Source: Desulfobulbus sp.
Lineage (GTDB): Bacteria > Desulfobacterota > Desulfobulbia > Desulfobulbales > Desulfobulbaceae
DNA length: 64,000 nt
Reading direction: 5' to 3'
NCBI GenBank assembly: GCA_031280615.1
Contig: JAITGO010000017.1
Coordinates: forward strand, 558,001-622,000
The notes under the pieces are model-generated. The model worked only from the letters and a program-made list of their open reading frames with translations, was not told the DNA's origin and made no database searches. Shown in pieces: positions 1-8,229 of this stretch (position 1 is the stretch's first letter; each line of letters starts with the position of its first letter). The translations under genes were made by a program, and so were the position numbers.

Positions 1-1
1 C

Positions 2-292
2 GGGGTGCTGGCCGCCCTGTATCTCACCAAGTTCGCGGTGCGAAGCCGCAGACTCTGCAATGCGCTGCTCGCCCTTGGCGGCACCAGCTTTTTCGTCTAT
101 GCGGCCCACGAGCCGTTGCTGGGCATCCTACGCTTACTGGCCTACAAGTACATTCCCCTGGATGGCCCCTATACCATCCTGCTTCTGTACCTGGGCATCC
201 CGATCTTGGTGATGGCCTTGCTGGTCGGCTGCCATCGCGTCCTTAACGCGGTCTGCCCCCGAACCTTGGGGTTCATCACCGGTGGCCGTTGA
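2..292 (+). CDS. Acyltransferase-3 family membrane protein, C-terminal part (5' end outside window)
   Basis: The frame is open to the left edge, so only about the last 96 residues are present. Two hydrophobic helices are visible, and the segment SFFVYAAHEPLLG matches the usual last-helix signature of acyltransferase-3 (OafA/YrhL-like) integral membrane O-acyltransferases, which move acyl groups onto cell-surface sugars or other small molecules. The substrate cannot be read from this fragment. It runs toward the STAS gene and ends about 60 bases before it, so it may be the edge of the same accessory cluster that continues to 7.6 kb. Family call fairly sure; role unknown. Confidence 0.65.
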   Translation, partial: GVLAALYLTKFAVRSRRLCNALLALGGTSFFVYAAHEPLLGILRLLAYKYIPLDGPYTILLLYLGIPILVMALLVGCHRVLNAVCPRTLGFITGGR

Positions 293-304
293 TACGACTT
301 GTTG

Positions 305-352
305 CCGGATGCGTCAAGCACCGGCTCTCCGGGGCTTGCGCAGGAGATCCGG
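305..352. terminator. Imperfect hairpin between convergent genes
   Basis: CCGGAT at 305-310 pairs with ATCCGG at 347-352, and GCG-T-CAAGC at 311-319 pairs with GCTTGCGC at 334-341. The hairpin fills the gap between the convergent acyltransferase and STAS genes and could stop transcription from both sides. There is no long T-run, so the call is tentative. Confidence 0.35.
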
Positions 353-355
353 ACC

Positions 356-652
356 TTATTCCAAGGTCAGGAAGTCTGAAAATCCGGTGAGTTCGAACAG
401 TTCGAGGATGGATTCGTTGGCGTTGCGGATGCGCAGGGAACCGCCGGAGGACATGGCGCGTTTCTGGGCGGACAGCAGAACCCGCAAGCCGGCGCTGGAC
501 AGATAACTCAGTTGGGCAAAATCGAGAATCAGGTTGGAAGAGGCCGCCAGCGCGCGGATGGTTTCGTCCAACTGCGGGGCCGTGGTGGTGTCGAGGCGGC
601 CGTCCAGGGCAAGATGGAGCGCGTCGTTTTCTTGATGGGTCCGGATATTCAT
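356..652 (-). CDS. STAS-domain anti-sigma-factor antagonist (SpoIIAA/RsbV-like)
   Basis: This 98-residue single STAS domain belongs to the family of antagonists that bind GHKL anti-sigma kinases when unphosphorylated. The conserved loop reads LSYLSSAGLRVLL, with Ser52/Ser53 at the place where such proteins are phosphorylated. It lies downstream of an RsbW-like kinase (820-1230) and a PP2C phosphatase (1227-3077) on the same strand, the classical set of a partner-switching module: the kinase phosphorylates STAS, the phosphatase reverses it. No sigma factor gene is visible in the window, so the final target is unknown. The 167-base gap to the kinase gene is larger than the other gaps in this group. 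Confidence 0.85.
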   Translation of the reverse strand: MNIRTHQENDALHLALDGRLDTTTAPQLDETIRALAASSNLILDFAQLSYLSSAGLRVLLSAQKRAMSSGGSLRIRNANESILELFELTGFSDFLTLE

Positions 653-819
653 GCAAGCCTTCCTTCGGTAGCTCTATTCAGCGGCTGTGTTTGCCCGCGA
701 CCGGAAATATGGCAGGCTTCTCCGGCGGCGGCTTGGATTTTGAACAGTGACGACGTTGCCAGATCTGCATTCGGCGATTTTTGCGGAAAATCTCAGGCAA
801 ACGGCCAGATGCTTCCGGG

Positions 820-1230
820 CTAGAGTTCCTTCTTGAGCGTCAGAATATTTTTTCCGTCTTTATATTCATACGCTACCCCCGACATGATTTTTCGCACCAT
901 GAGAAGGCCGAGCTTTCCCATTTGGCGCTGGTCCGGCGGCAGCGTGGTGTCCGGCGGTTCGTGTTCCAGGGGATTGAAAGGAATGCCCCTGTCCAGGAAT
1001 TGGAGAACCACCTGGGGAGGATGATCCTCGACCGTGCATCGGATACGTGCGTCGCCCTTGGCCAACGGGTAGGCGTAATGCGCGATATTGGTAAAAATTT
1101 CTTCCACCGCGATCAGGATTTGATGCAGGACCTTGAGCGGGATGTCGCGTTCGCTCAACTCTTCCTCCACAAAAGCCAGGACGCTCGGAAGAATCGCATC
1201 CGCCACCGGATCGACCAGAAACTCTTTCAT
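820..1230 (-). CDS. RsbW/SpoIIAB-like serine kinase, anti-sigma factor type (GHKL ATPase)
   Basis: The 136-residue protein is a stand-alone HATPase_c domain. The N-box AVEEIFTNIA carries the Mg-ATP-binding Asn48; the DRGIPFNP box (Asp80, Gly82) and the MGKLGLL lid follow. RsbW-type proteins phosphorylate a STAS antagonist and sequester a partner protein. The ATG at 1230 overlaps the phosphatase stop by four bases (ATGA), so the two are translationally coupled; this is why the start was placed here although the frame stays open upstream. Partner proteins are probably the STAS protein at 356-652 and possibly the GHKL-like tail of the MATE protein at 4599-6302 (inference). Confidence 0.88.
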   Translation of the reverse strand: MKEFLVDPVADAILPSVLAFVEEELSERDIPLKVLHQILIAVEEIFTNIAHYAYPLAKGDARIRCTVEDHPPQVVLQFLDRGIPFNPLEHEPPDTTLPPDQRQMGKLGLLMVRKIMSGVAYEYKDGKNILTLKKEL

Positions 1231-3077
1231 TGATCTATCCCGTTGCGGTATTCCAGCGCAAGCAAAGTGATGTCGTCCGCCTGTTCCGCTCCGTCGGTGA
1301 ACGAATCCAGCGTCTGTTTCAGGGCGGAAAGCAATTTTTTGGGCGAGAACGGCCGGATGGTCTCGCTGTTGATGAAGGAGCACAGCCTGCTTTCCCCGTA
1401 AAGCGCGGCATCGGGATTGGCCGCTTCGGTGACGCCATCCGTGTACAGCAATAAAGACGCGCCCGGCGCCAGGGTGAGCGTTGTGGCGACATACCGGGTC
1501 CCTTGCATCCCCCCCAGCACAAAATGCCGTTTCATGGCAAGCGGAGCATAGACATCGCGTTTGGATGCCGCCATGAACGGCGGATTGTGGCCGGCGTTGA
1601 CGCAGGCAAGCTCGCCGGTGGCGATATTCAACGACGCGGCAAAACAGGTGACGAACATGTCGGTGGGATTGTCCTGGCACAACAGATTGTTGACCGCGGT
1701 CAGGGCGTCGCCGAGATCGTTGCCGGCAAGCATGTGGTTTTTCAAATGGGCCTTGGCGGTCATCATGAAGAGCGCCGCCGGGATGCCTTTGTCCGATACG
1801 TCGGCGATGGCGAACCCGAGATGGGTTTGGTCGATCATGAAGAAATCGTAAAAATCCCCGCCTACTTCCTTGGCCGGGACCATGGAGGCGAACAGGTCGA
1901 ATTCTTTTTGGTACGGCGCTGTGGTCAGCATATCGGGCAGGGCCCCTTGCTGAATCGCCTTGGCCAGGGCGAGTTCCCTATTGATGCGCTGCTCTTTGTC
2001 GGCGGCGGCGGAACGCAAGGCCTCGACCATGGCGTTGATGCCGCCGGAAAGGGCGGTGAATTCCGGGTTGCCGGTCACCGCGACTTGTTCGTGGAGGTCG
2101 CCGGCGGTGATTTTCGTCAGGGACGCGTTGATGCCATGCACGCCCGCGACCACCGTCTTCCGCACCAGCAGCGACACCAGCAGGAAGAGCACTCCGAAGA
2201 GGAGCAGGTTGCCGGCGACGAGATACAGCGCCCCGGCGTTGCGGCCGGCATACACCTCGTTTTTGGGGAGCAACCCGAGAATGGTATATTCGCCGTATCC
2301 GGATACCGCGTACAAAAAATTTTCTCCCGCACCCCGGGTCCAGCGGGCAGCTGCATCGTGAGGCGTTGCCGCGGGCAGACCGAAGTCCTCGGTGCTTCTG
2401 CCAATCCATTGCCGCAGCGCGCTGCCGATAACCGTGCCGTCCCGTAGGATCAGGATGCTCCCGCCGGAGCCGATGCGCAGGCCGTTTGAGATGTTTTCCG
2501 CCCCTGCCACCGCCAGGGCGGTTTGCAGCCGGTGAGGGTAGAATCCCACCTGGACGATGCCCGGTTGGTCCAGGCGGCCGACACCCGCGTATTGATATAA
2601 CATGCCGCCGGCTCCCCGGGGCATGGGCGGCTGCACAAGCGAAAACGCCTGCGATTGCACGGCGGGCATGAATTCTAAGGATTGCGGCGAGGTTTTCATG
2701 TCGTAGCCGACGAGATCCTTGTGCGATGAGGCGGTGATTATGCCGCTGCGGTCGCAGACATGCAGCTCATCCACATCGAGCATAGAGGTCAGCGCTTCCA
2801 GCCGACCGTTGTCGCGGGCAAGCGATGGATCGAGCCGCAGCAGTTCGGCGAACGCCCGTGCCTTGGCCGTGGCCGCGCGATCCGTAATGCCGCGCAAAGC
2901 CGAGGCGCTTTCGGCATTGACCGCGAGTTGGGCCAGGGTGTCGCCGATTTTGGCCCGGATCAGGGCAGCCGCGTTTTTCTCGGCCTGGTGGGTTTGATCC
3001 CAAAAAATAATGCCGAAGGAAAACGTGAAAACGGCGATCATGCACACGAGAAGCCATTGTTGGAAAATCCTGAGCAT
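1227..3077 (-). CDS. Membrane-bound sensor PP2C/SpoIIE-type phosphatase with HAMP domain (RsbU-like)
   Basis: The 616-residue protein has a membrane helix at about 8-26, an extracytoplasmic sensor region of about 250 residues (roughly 30-280, Cache-like in layout), a second helix at about 283-306, a HAMP linker (306-360) and a C-terminal SpoIIE/PP2C domain from about 385. The metal-binding signature GGDFYDFF (from residue 407) and IADVSDKGIPAALFM are intact. Such proteins dephosphorylate STAS antagonists in response to an outside signal. The ATG at 3077 was chosen over an upstream in-frame start because a GAGGAA Shine-Dalgarno precedes it and the first helix then starts near the N terminus. 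It ends in a four-base overlap with the kinase gene. Confidence 0.9.
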   Translation of the reverse strand: MLRIFQQWLLVCMIAVFTFSFGIIFWDQTHQAEKNAAALIRAKIGDTLAQLAVNAESASALRGITDRAATAKARAFAELLRLDPSLARDNGRLEALTSMLDVDELHVCDRSGIITASSHKDLVGYDMKTSPQSLEFMPAVQSQAFSLVQPPMPRGAGGMLYQYAGVGRLDQPGIVQVGFYPHRLQTALAVAGAENISNGLRIGSGGSILILRDGTVIGSALRQWIGRSTEDFGLPAATPHDAAARWTRGAGENFLYAVSGYGEYTILGLLPKNEVYAGRNAGALYLVAGNLLLFGVLFLLVSLLVRKTVVAGVHGINASLTKITAGDLHEQVAVTGNPEFTALSGGINAMVEALRSAAADKEQRINRELALAKAIQQGALPDMLTTAPYQKEFDLFASMVPAKEVGGDFYDFFMIDQTHLGFAIADVSDKGIPAALFMMTAKAHLKNHMLAGNDLGDALTAVNNLLCQDNPTDMFVTCFAASLNIATGELACVNAGHNPPFMAASKRDVYAPLAMKRHFVLGGMQGTRYVATTLTLAPGASLLLYTDGVTEAANPDAALYGESRLCSFINSETIRPFSPKKLLSALKQTLDSFTDGAEQADDITLLALEYRNGIDQ

Positions 3078-3146
3078 CGTTCCTCGGGGGACGGTTTGGC
3101 GCCGTCCTGCGCGCTCTATACCAAATTGGGCCAACCTGGCGCCGGA

Positions 3147-3398
3147 TCAGGTCGCGGCAAATTCGAAGCACGGCAGAAGGCTGCCGTCCCGGAAGGTGAC
3201 GACCGGATCAAGCGAGTTGCCATGGTCGGTCAGGATTGCCTCGGCGGACGGGCCTGTCGTTTTCTCCGCGACCAGCACCTCGGCGATATTGGGGGAGGAT
3301 GCGCCTTGAGGCGTGTGTGCACGGCTCGCCCGGCCAACCGCAGCACCAGTCGGACCTCCCGGATTCCCAGTGGTGTGCATTGTTCGCGCCCACTGCAT
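3147..3398 (-). CDS. Small protein of 83 residues downstream of a radical SAM gene; candidate modified-peptide precursor
   Basis: I do not recognise the sequence. The ATG at 3398 follows the radical SAM stop codon by one base (TGACATG), so translation is probably coupled; an internal ATG at 3380 or an overlapping ATG at 3422 are alternatives. Codons are strongly GC-biased at the third position, as in neighbouring genes, unlike the competing frames. The first about 30 residues are rich in Gly, Thr, Ala and Pro with no predicted fold; the second half reads as structured and ends near DGSLLPCFEFAAT, with the only Cys nine residues from the end. There is no signal peptide or membrane helix. Position and size fit a substrate or partner of the radical SAM/SPASM enzyme (inference). 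Confidence 0.55.
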   Translation of the reverse strand: MQWARTMHTTGNPGGPTGAAVGRASRAHTPQGASSPNIAEVLVAEKTTGPSAEAILTDHGNSLDPVVTFRDGSLLPCFEFAAT

Positions 3399-3399
3399 G

Positions 3400-4485
3400 T
3401 CAGGGCGTGTATTCCATGACATCGAGCAACCAACCCGACAGCCTGTTCTCGTACTCGGGGTACCGTTGCAGGGTTTTTCGTAGTACGGCCGTGTTTTCAA
3501 TGAACAAATCAAACATGAACCGATTCAGCAGGCAGTATTCGTCGATCCGTGCGGCGGAGAATTCCCGGTGCATCCGTCCGCAGCGTCCCATGCACAACGG
3601 CCGGTAGGCGCAGTCTCGACAGCAAAAATCCGTCAGCTTGAAATTCCTGAACTCCACGCCCCCGGCAATGTCGCCGATAGCGTGAAGGCCTCCGGGCACG
3701 CTGTCGCAACAGGCGTAGCACGAACCGTCCGTTTGGACGAAGATCATATGCCGGTCATAGCCGCAGCAGAACAAGGTGTCGTCCCGGTCGTGGAAAAACA
3801 GAAACTTCAACACGGCCATGAAGGGGATGTAGTGCAGCAGGACGCCGTCTTGCAGCCGGCGCAGCCAATCGTCGAACAGCAGGCGTACTTCATAGGTATA
3901 GGTGGCGTAAAAAGCGTCGAAGTTTACGAGGGCGGCGCAATTTTCCAACTGCCAGTGCACATAGTCGAAAAAGCGGTCCACCAACGCGATCTCGGTAAAA
4001 AGGCTGGTTTTTTCCGTGACGGTAACTCGGGCGACCATGGGGACGCCGCTCTTTTTCTTCACGTCCAAGGCGTTGTCGATGACGGTGGAAAAATAGCTGT
4101 TGCCAAGATTGTATTTGGGAATCCTCTCGTAATTGATGGAGTACATGATCAACGACAGCGCGGACAATATCGTATCGGGGATGGCGTCGAGCAGAAGGCC
4201 GTTCGTATGCAGGATCGGCTTGAGGTTGTACCCGGCAAGCTCCTGTTCGAGACAGGCCAGGAGGCTGGCGATACGGGCATATTCCATCGTGGGTTCGCCG
4301 CCGAAGAGAAAAAGCATGACGTCCCGGTCATTGAATTTCTCGGCCGTTCTTTTTATGAACGCGGCCAGGTCGCTGTCGGGATATTGGGGGAGGCGGGGGA
4401 TATTGTTCTTTTCACAGTCAAAAAGAGAGGAGCAATACTCGCAGTTCAGGTTGCACGCATTGGTAATGTAGATATTATATTCCAT
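3400..4485 (-). CDS. Radical SAM protein with C-terminal SPASM domain (peptide- or protein-modifying type)
   Basis: The 361-residue protein begins with the radical SAM cluster motif CNLNCEYC (Cys11, Cys15, Cys18). The middle holds the TIM-barrel strand motif LFLFGGEPTMEY. The C-terminal third carries a SPASM pattern of auxiliary iron-sulfur ligands: CYACC, then C-x2-C-x5-C-x3-C in CRDCAYRPLCMGRC, and a final Cys in EYC. SPASM enzymes such as AlbA, PqqE and anSME act on peptides or proteins, forming thioether, C-C or formylglycine products; the reaction here cannot be told. It is the first gene of a minus-strand group leading into the small ORF at 3147-3398 and the partner-switch genes, and is divergent from the MATE gene. 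Confidence 0.88.
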   Translation of the reverse strand: MEYNIYITNACNLNCEYCSSLFDCEKNNIPRLPQYPDSDLAAFIKRTAEKFNDRDVMLFLFGGEPTMEYARIASLLACLEQELAGYNLKPILHTNGLLLDAIPDTILSALSLIMYSINYERIPKYNLGNSYFSTVIDNALDVKKKSGVPMVARVTVTEKTSLFTEIALVDRFFDYVHWQLENCAALVNFDAFYATYTYEVRLLFDDWLRRLQDGVLLHYIPFMAVLKFLFFHDRDDTLFCCGYDRHMIFVQTDGSCYACCDSVPGGLHAIGDIAGGVEFRNFKLTDFCCRDCAYRPLCMGRCGRMHREFSAARIDEYCLLNRFMFDLFIENTAVLRKTLQRYPEYENRLSGWLLDVMEYTP

Positions 4486-4559
4486 TCCGCTCTTCTTTGC
4501 CTTTTCCTGCGGGTGCGTTGGCGCACGGAGTGCTCTCTCCGCGCGATATGATTCGGTAA

Positions 4560-4588
4560 TTCATAATTTATCGGCTACGAATTGGCAA
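4560..4588 (-). promoter_or_regulatory. Possible sigma70 promoter for the radical SAM gene
   Basis: On the minus strand TTGCCA (4583-4588) and TATGAA (4560-4565) are 17 bases apart, in the 113-base divergent region between the radical SAM and MATE genes. The -10 box matches only four of six positions. The intervening AT-rich stretch is the only one in the region. Confidence 0.35.
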
Positions 4589-4598
4589 GAAGCAGAAT

Positions 4599-6302
4599 AT
4601 GATCAAGACCTTCGCCGCCCACAAGTTTTTGACGCTGATCGCCGCGGGTTCGCTGGCGATGCTGGTCGAATACCTCCTGCTTCTTTCCGACAGCCTGATC
4701 GCGGGCAATATGCTGGAGGAACGCGCGCTCAGCGCCATCACCCTTGTCAGCCCGGTCTTCTCCTTCATCGTTTTCATCGGCTTCATGATCGCCATCGGCA
4801 CGATGGTCGTCTTTGCCCGGCAGGTGGGCCGGGGGAAACGCCGAATTGCCGACCTCTACTTCAGCCAGGGACTTATTCTCGCTGTCGGAGCCGGTGTGCT
4901 GCTGACCGCAGGACTGCTGGCGCTGTTCGCCGCCGTTCCCAATTGGTTCGGCGTTTCGGGGGAAGTAAACGGCTATGTGCGCGACTATATGTGGTTCATG
5001 TGCTTCCTGCCGCTTCCCTTGCTGCTCAATACCTATCTCTACGACATTGTCATGCTGGAAGGAGGGGAATCGCTGTGCGTCGCCTCTTCGGCGGTGCAAT
5101 TGACCGTCAACATCGGCCTTTCGATATTTCTTTGCAGGGCTATGGGGATCGGTGGCATCAGCCTGGGAACCTTGCTCACCTGCATCGTAACGGCGGGCAT
5201 GCTGGGCCTTTTTTTCCTGACAAAACGCAACACGCTCCATTTTCGATGGTTTCTCAGCCTGCGCGCCATCGTGCGGGTGATGCAGTTCAGCGCCGTCGAC
5301 TCGAGCGTGTATCTGTTTTTGGGCATCATGCAGTTGGTCATGAATATTTTTTTACTGCAGCGGTTCGGCCAGGACTCCATTGTCATCTTCACCGTGGTCC
5401 TCAACACCCTGACCCTGTTGTTGGCGGGTTTTGACGGCATAGGCGAGGCCATTATGCCGCTGGTCAATGTCTACAGGGGCGAAGGCGGCCAGAAAGGCAT
5501 CGTGAAGACCATGCGCGTTGCCGTCAGGGCCGCACTGCTCGAAGGCATGGGGGTAACGGTCTGTCTGTGGATGTTCGCCGATTCCATTCCCGGCCTGTTC
5601 GGTATTGAAACGGCCGAATTGACGAGCCAGGCCGCGGATGCCGTTCGAATTTTTTCGCTGGCAGCCATCCCTGTCGCCCTGATCCTGCTGTATACCTCCT
5701 ATTATCTGTATATCGAAAAAATTGCGCTTTCCCTGGTGGTTACCGCCGCCTATGTTTTAGTGTTTCCCCTGACGCTGGGCATTGCCTGCGGCCTGACCTT
5801 CGGCCTGACGAGCGTCTGGTATGCCTTTGCGGCGAGCAGTCTTTTCGCGCTGATGCTCGGCGGCATGTATGTGCGTTGGCGGTATCGGGAGAAAACCTTC
5901 CCCCTTCTTCTGGATGAAGGCGCTCTTGTCCGTGAACTTTCCTATGACCGGCCCAAGACCAAGGAAGGTATCATGGATTTGGTCTATGCAGTCGAGCGGG
6001 ATCTGGAAGCGAACAGGGTCGAGCGGAAAAAAATTTTTAAAATTATGCTGATGATTGAAGAAACGGGCATGTACGGCCTGGAGCAGGGGCAAGAGAAAAA
6101 CGCGGTTATCGAGTGCACTGTCTTGCTTGGCAGGTCCATTACCGTAATTTTGCGGGACAGCGGAAGTCGGCCGTTTGTCATGGACGAGGATGCGGCAGTC
6201 GCCTCCTTCTCCGGGTACGTGTACACACGGCTGCTTGCGGCGCAGCAGGAAAAAATGCACATGCTGACCAGTGGCAAGAATCGGATTACCTATACATTTT
6301 GA
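4599..6302 (+). CDS. MATE-family efflux transporter fused to a degenerate GHKL (RsbW-like) domain
   Basis: Residues 1 to about 425 form a polytopic MATE/MatE-type transporter with about twelve hydrophobic helices, expected to export a small molecule or peptide using an ion gradient. From about residue 430 a soluble domain follows that resembles the neighbouring RsbW-like kinase: IEETGMYGLE aligns with the N-box and LRDSGSRPF with the D-box. Asp520 and Gly522 are kept, but the Mg-binding Asn of the N-box is a Tyr (Tyr492), so ATP use is doubtful. The domain could tether the transporter to the STAS protein of the partner switch (inference). The normal MATE length is about 450 residues, so the tail is an addition. 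Confidence 0.85.
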   Translation: MIKTFAAHKFLTLIAAGSLAMLVEYLLLLSDSLIAGNMLEERALSAITLVSPVFSFIVFIGFMIAIGTMVVFARQVGRGKRRIADLYFSQGLILAVGAGVLLTAGLLALFAAVPNWFGVSGEVNGYVRDYMWFMCFLPLPLLLNTYLYDIVMLEGGESLCVASSAVQLTVNIGLSIFLCRAMGIGGISLGTLLTCIVTAGMLGLFFLTKRNTLHFRWFLSLRAIVRVMQFSAVDSSVYLFLGIMQLVMNIFLLQRFGQDSIVIFTVVLNTLTLLLAGFDGIGEAIMPLVNVYRGEGGQKGIVKTMRVAVRAALLEGMGVTVCLWMFADSIPGLFGIETAELTSQAADAVRIFSLAAIPVALILLYTSYYLYIEKIALSLVVTAAYVLVFPLTLGIACGLTFGLTSVWYAFAASSLFALMLGGMYVRWRYREKTFPLLLDEGALVRELSYDRPKTKEGIMDLVYAVERDLEANRVERKKIFKIMLMIEETGMYGLEQGQEKNAVIECTVLLGRSITVILRDSGSRPFVMDEDAAVASFSGYVYTRLLAAQQEKMHMLTSGKNRITYTF

Positions 6303-6320
6303 GCGTCGATCGAGGTGGCT

Positions 6321-7646
6321 ATGAGCAGAGACATCCCTTTGGAGAAACGATATGAATTTTCAAAATCCCAACGGGAGCAGCTGGATTTGGAGGATGACAC
6401 CCAAGGCGAGTCCCGCGTCAACAGCGTTTGCGGACTTTATTGGCTCGATCCGAGGTACTCCAACCAGCTCATTGAAAAAGCGGCCAACTTGATTTTGGAG
6501 CACGAGCAGGCGCTCCGGCTTCGTTTTGCCCAGCGGGACGGCGAGTTTTTTCAATACGAGCAAGAATTCGAGTATGTCAGCATTCCGGCCATCGAAACGA
6601 CATGGTCAAGGGATGAAATAATCGCCAGTGCCAGAAACGAGGTCATGGCGAAGAGTTTCGTTCCGGAGGCGCCGCTTTACGACCTGCTGATTGTACGCAA
6701 CGCCTCTGCCGTTGCCCTTCGCTCGCTTTTTTTCCATCTTGTCATGGATGGCATCAGCATGGGGCTTTGGGGCGATCTGCTCACCTCGTATTGCCGCATG
6801 CTGTTTGAAGGGGAACGTTTCGACTGCGAAGCTCACTCTTTTACCGATAGTTTTGAAAAAGAGAAGCACATGCTGGAAAGTCCCCGTCGCCAGGCGGACT
6901 GGCGATACTGGGCCGAAAAAATGCGCGACTGGACCGGATGCTGCAAAATCAATCCCCAAAAAGTGGCAACGGGAAATCCTCGAGGCAAGCGGTTGAGCAT
7001 GCCGCTCGACAAGGCGTTTCTCCAACAGATCTATGCGCATTGCGAAGAACGGACCTTTTCCCCGGCCATTTTGTTTCGCGCCGCCCTGGTCCTGTACCTG
7101 TTATGCAAAAATCCCGGCATGCGCCGTATCGACCTGGGCGAAACCATTTCGCATAGGAAGGATAGCGGCCAAAAGCAAACCATGGGCAATTTTGCTCTGG
7201 AAATCCTAGTGTGCATCGTTGTGCCCGACCAGGATGCCGATGTTGAAAGCCTGTACAAGGCGATACGAAAGGCAGGAAGGGAGTCGTATTACCATTCCAT
7301 GTGCTCATATGAAGATGTGCTGCGCATGGTGCAATCCCAGCGCCCGGAAGTCGAAGCGCTCCGCGATGTGCAATTCGGGTATATTCCTCCGGTATCGTGG
7401 CACCGTAAAGCTTTCGATGGTACCTGGATCGCGAACGAAAGCCCGGAGACCAGCCTTGAATTCATTATTCTCAGTCCGTTCAGCAAAGAGGACGTGGTCA
7501 TCATGTTCGATTACCGGGACGATACCTTTTCCGCCGAGGAGGCGGGCACCGCCCTGCACAGCATCCTGGAGTTGGTCAAAGCCTGCATTGCCAATCCTTC
7601 CATGAGCATTCGGGATGCCTGCCAACTGGTGGAAGCGCGGGGGTGA
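6321..7646 (+). CDS. Stand-alone condensation-domain-like acyltransferase
   Basis: The 441-residue protein has the size and layout of a single NRPS condensation/CoA-dependent acyltransferase domain. The active-site motif HHxxxDG appears as FHLVMDG (Phe138, His139, Asp143, Gly144): the catalytic second His and the Asp-Gly are present, the first His is lost, as in many acyltransferase relatives. No adenylation or carrier domain is fused or next to it. Such proteins join an acyl or aminoacyl group to an amine or alcohol. The ATG at 6321 has AGGTGG four bases upstream; a GTG at 6315 is less likely. It follows the MATE gene by 18 bases, so the two are probably one operon. Substrates are unknown. 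Confidence 0.8.
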   Translation: MSRDIPLEKRYEFSKSQREQLDLEDDTQGESRVNSVCGLYWLDPRYSNQLIEKAANLILEHEQALRLRFAQRDGEFFQYEQEFEYVSIPAIETTWSRDEIIASARNEVMAKSFVPEAPLYDLLIVRNASAVALRSLFFHLVMDGISMGLWGDLLTSYCRMLFEGERFDCEAHSFTDSFEKEKHMLESPRRQADWRYWAEKMRDWTGCCKINPQKVATGNPRGKRLSMPLDKAFLQQIYAHCEERTFSPAILFRAALVLYLLCKNPGMRRIDLGETISHRKDSGQKQTMGNFALEILVCIVVPDQDADVESLYKAIRKAGRESYYHSMCSYEDVLRMVQSQRPEVEALRDVQFGYIPPVSWHRKAFDGTWIANESPETSLEFIILSPFSKEDVVIMFDYRDDTFSAEEAGTALHSILELVKACIANPSMSIRDACQLVEARG

Positions 7647-8229
7647 GCAACTTCGGGTCGCGAAAATTTCGGGGAGGGGGGAACGGGGGCGGGAGTCGGG
7701 AATCGTGCCAAGACGGTCCGTGCGGACGGGCGGCCAAGACATCTCGAGGCAAAGACTGGTTTGGTCATCGAACCGAACGGCTTTCTTTGCCCGGTCAGTT
7801 CAATGGGGTTGCTGCAACTCACGGCCGGCACCAACCTACTCACAACCAGTCACGGTGACATCGCCAGAAGCGCTGCCGGGAATCAAAAAATGTCTGTCGC
7901 GGACTGGCGGACGCCTCGGCTTCTGCTGTTGGCATAATGCCCGAAATCAGCCGTGTCTCGCTTGCGGGCGTCGGCGGGATTGAATCGTCGAGAAAATAAG
8001 TCTCATGCGCAATGGATAAGGCTTGTCTTGCCCTCTTGGAGCCTTTTCAAAGACTTCAAAGCCGACTTGCCGATACCAGCCTACCGCTTGATTTTCAGCT
8101 TATAAGCAGAAACACCACTGAATCCCAAAAGAGGAGTGACGCGTTCATCGGTGCTTCCCCCATCGCCAGCGCAACGGTTCACCCGTGCACCAGCAAATCG
8201 CGATATCCCTGGCGTTTGACAAGCAAAAG
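7647..8229. other. 583-base stretch without a supported gene
   Basis: No ORF here has a convincing start with a ribosome-binding site or a recognisable product. The frame of the condensation gene stays open for 96 codons past its TGA (7647-7934) with fairly coding-like composition, including an ATG at 7803, but lacks a Shine-Dalgarno. The second half (7938-8229) looks non-coding. Confidence 0.5.

Noticed and set aside
7803..7937. 44-codon ORF after the condensation gene as a precursor peptide
   Set aside because: No Shine-Dalgarno and no family match; kept only as a low-interest observation.
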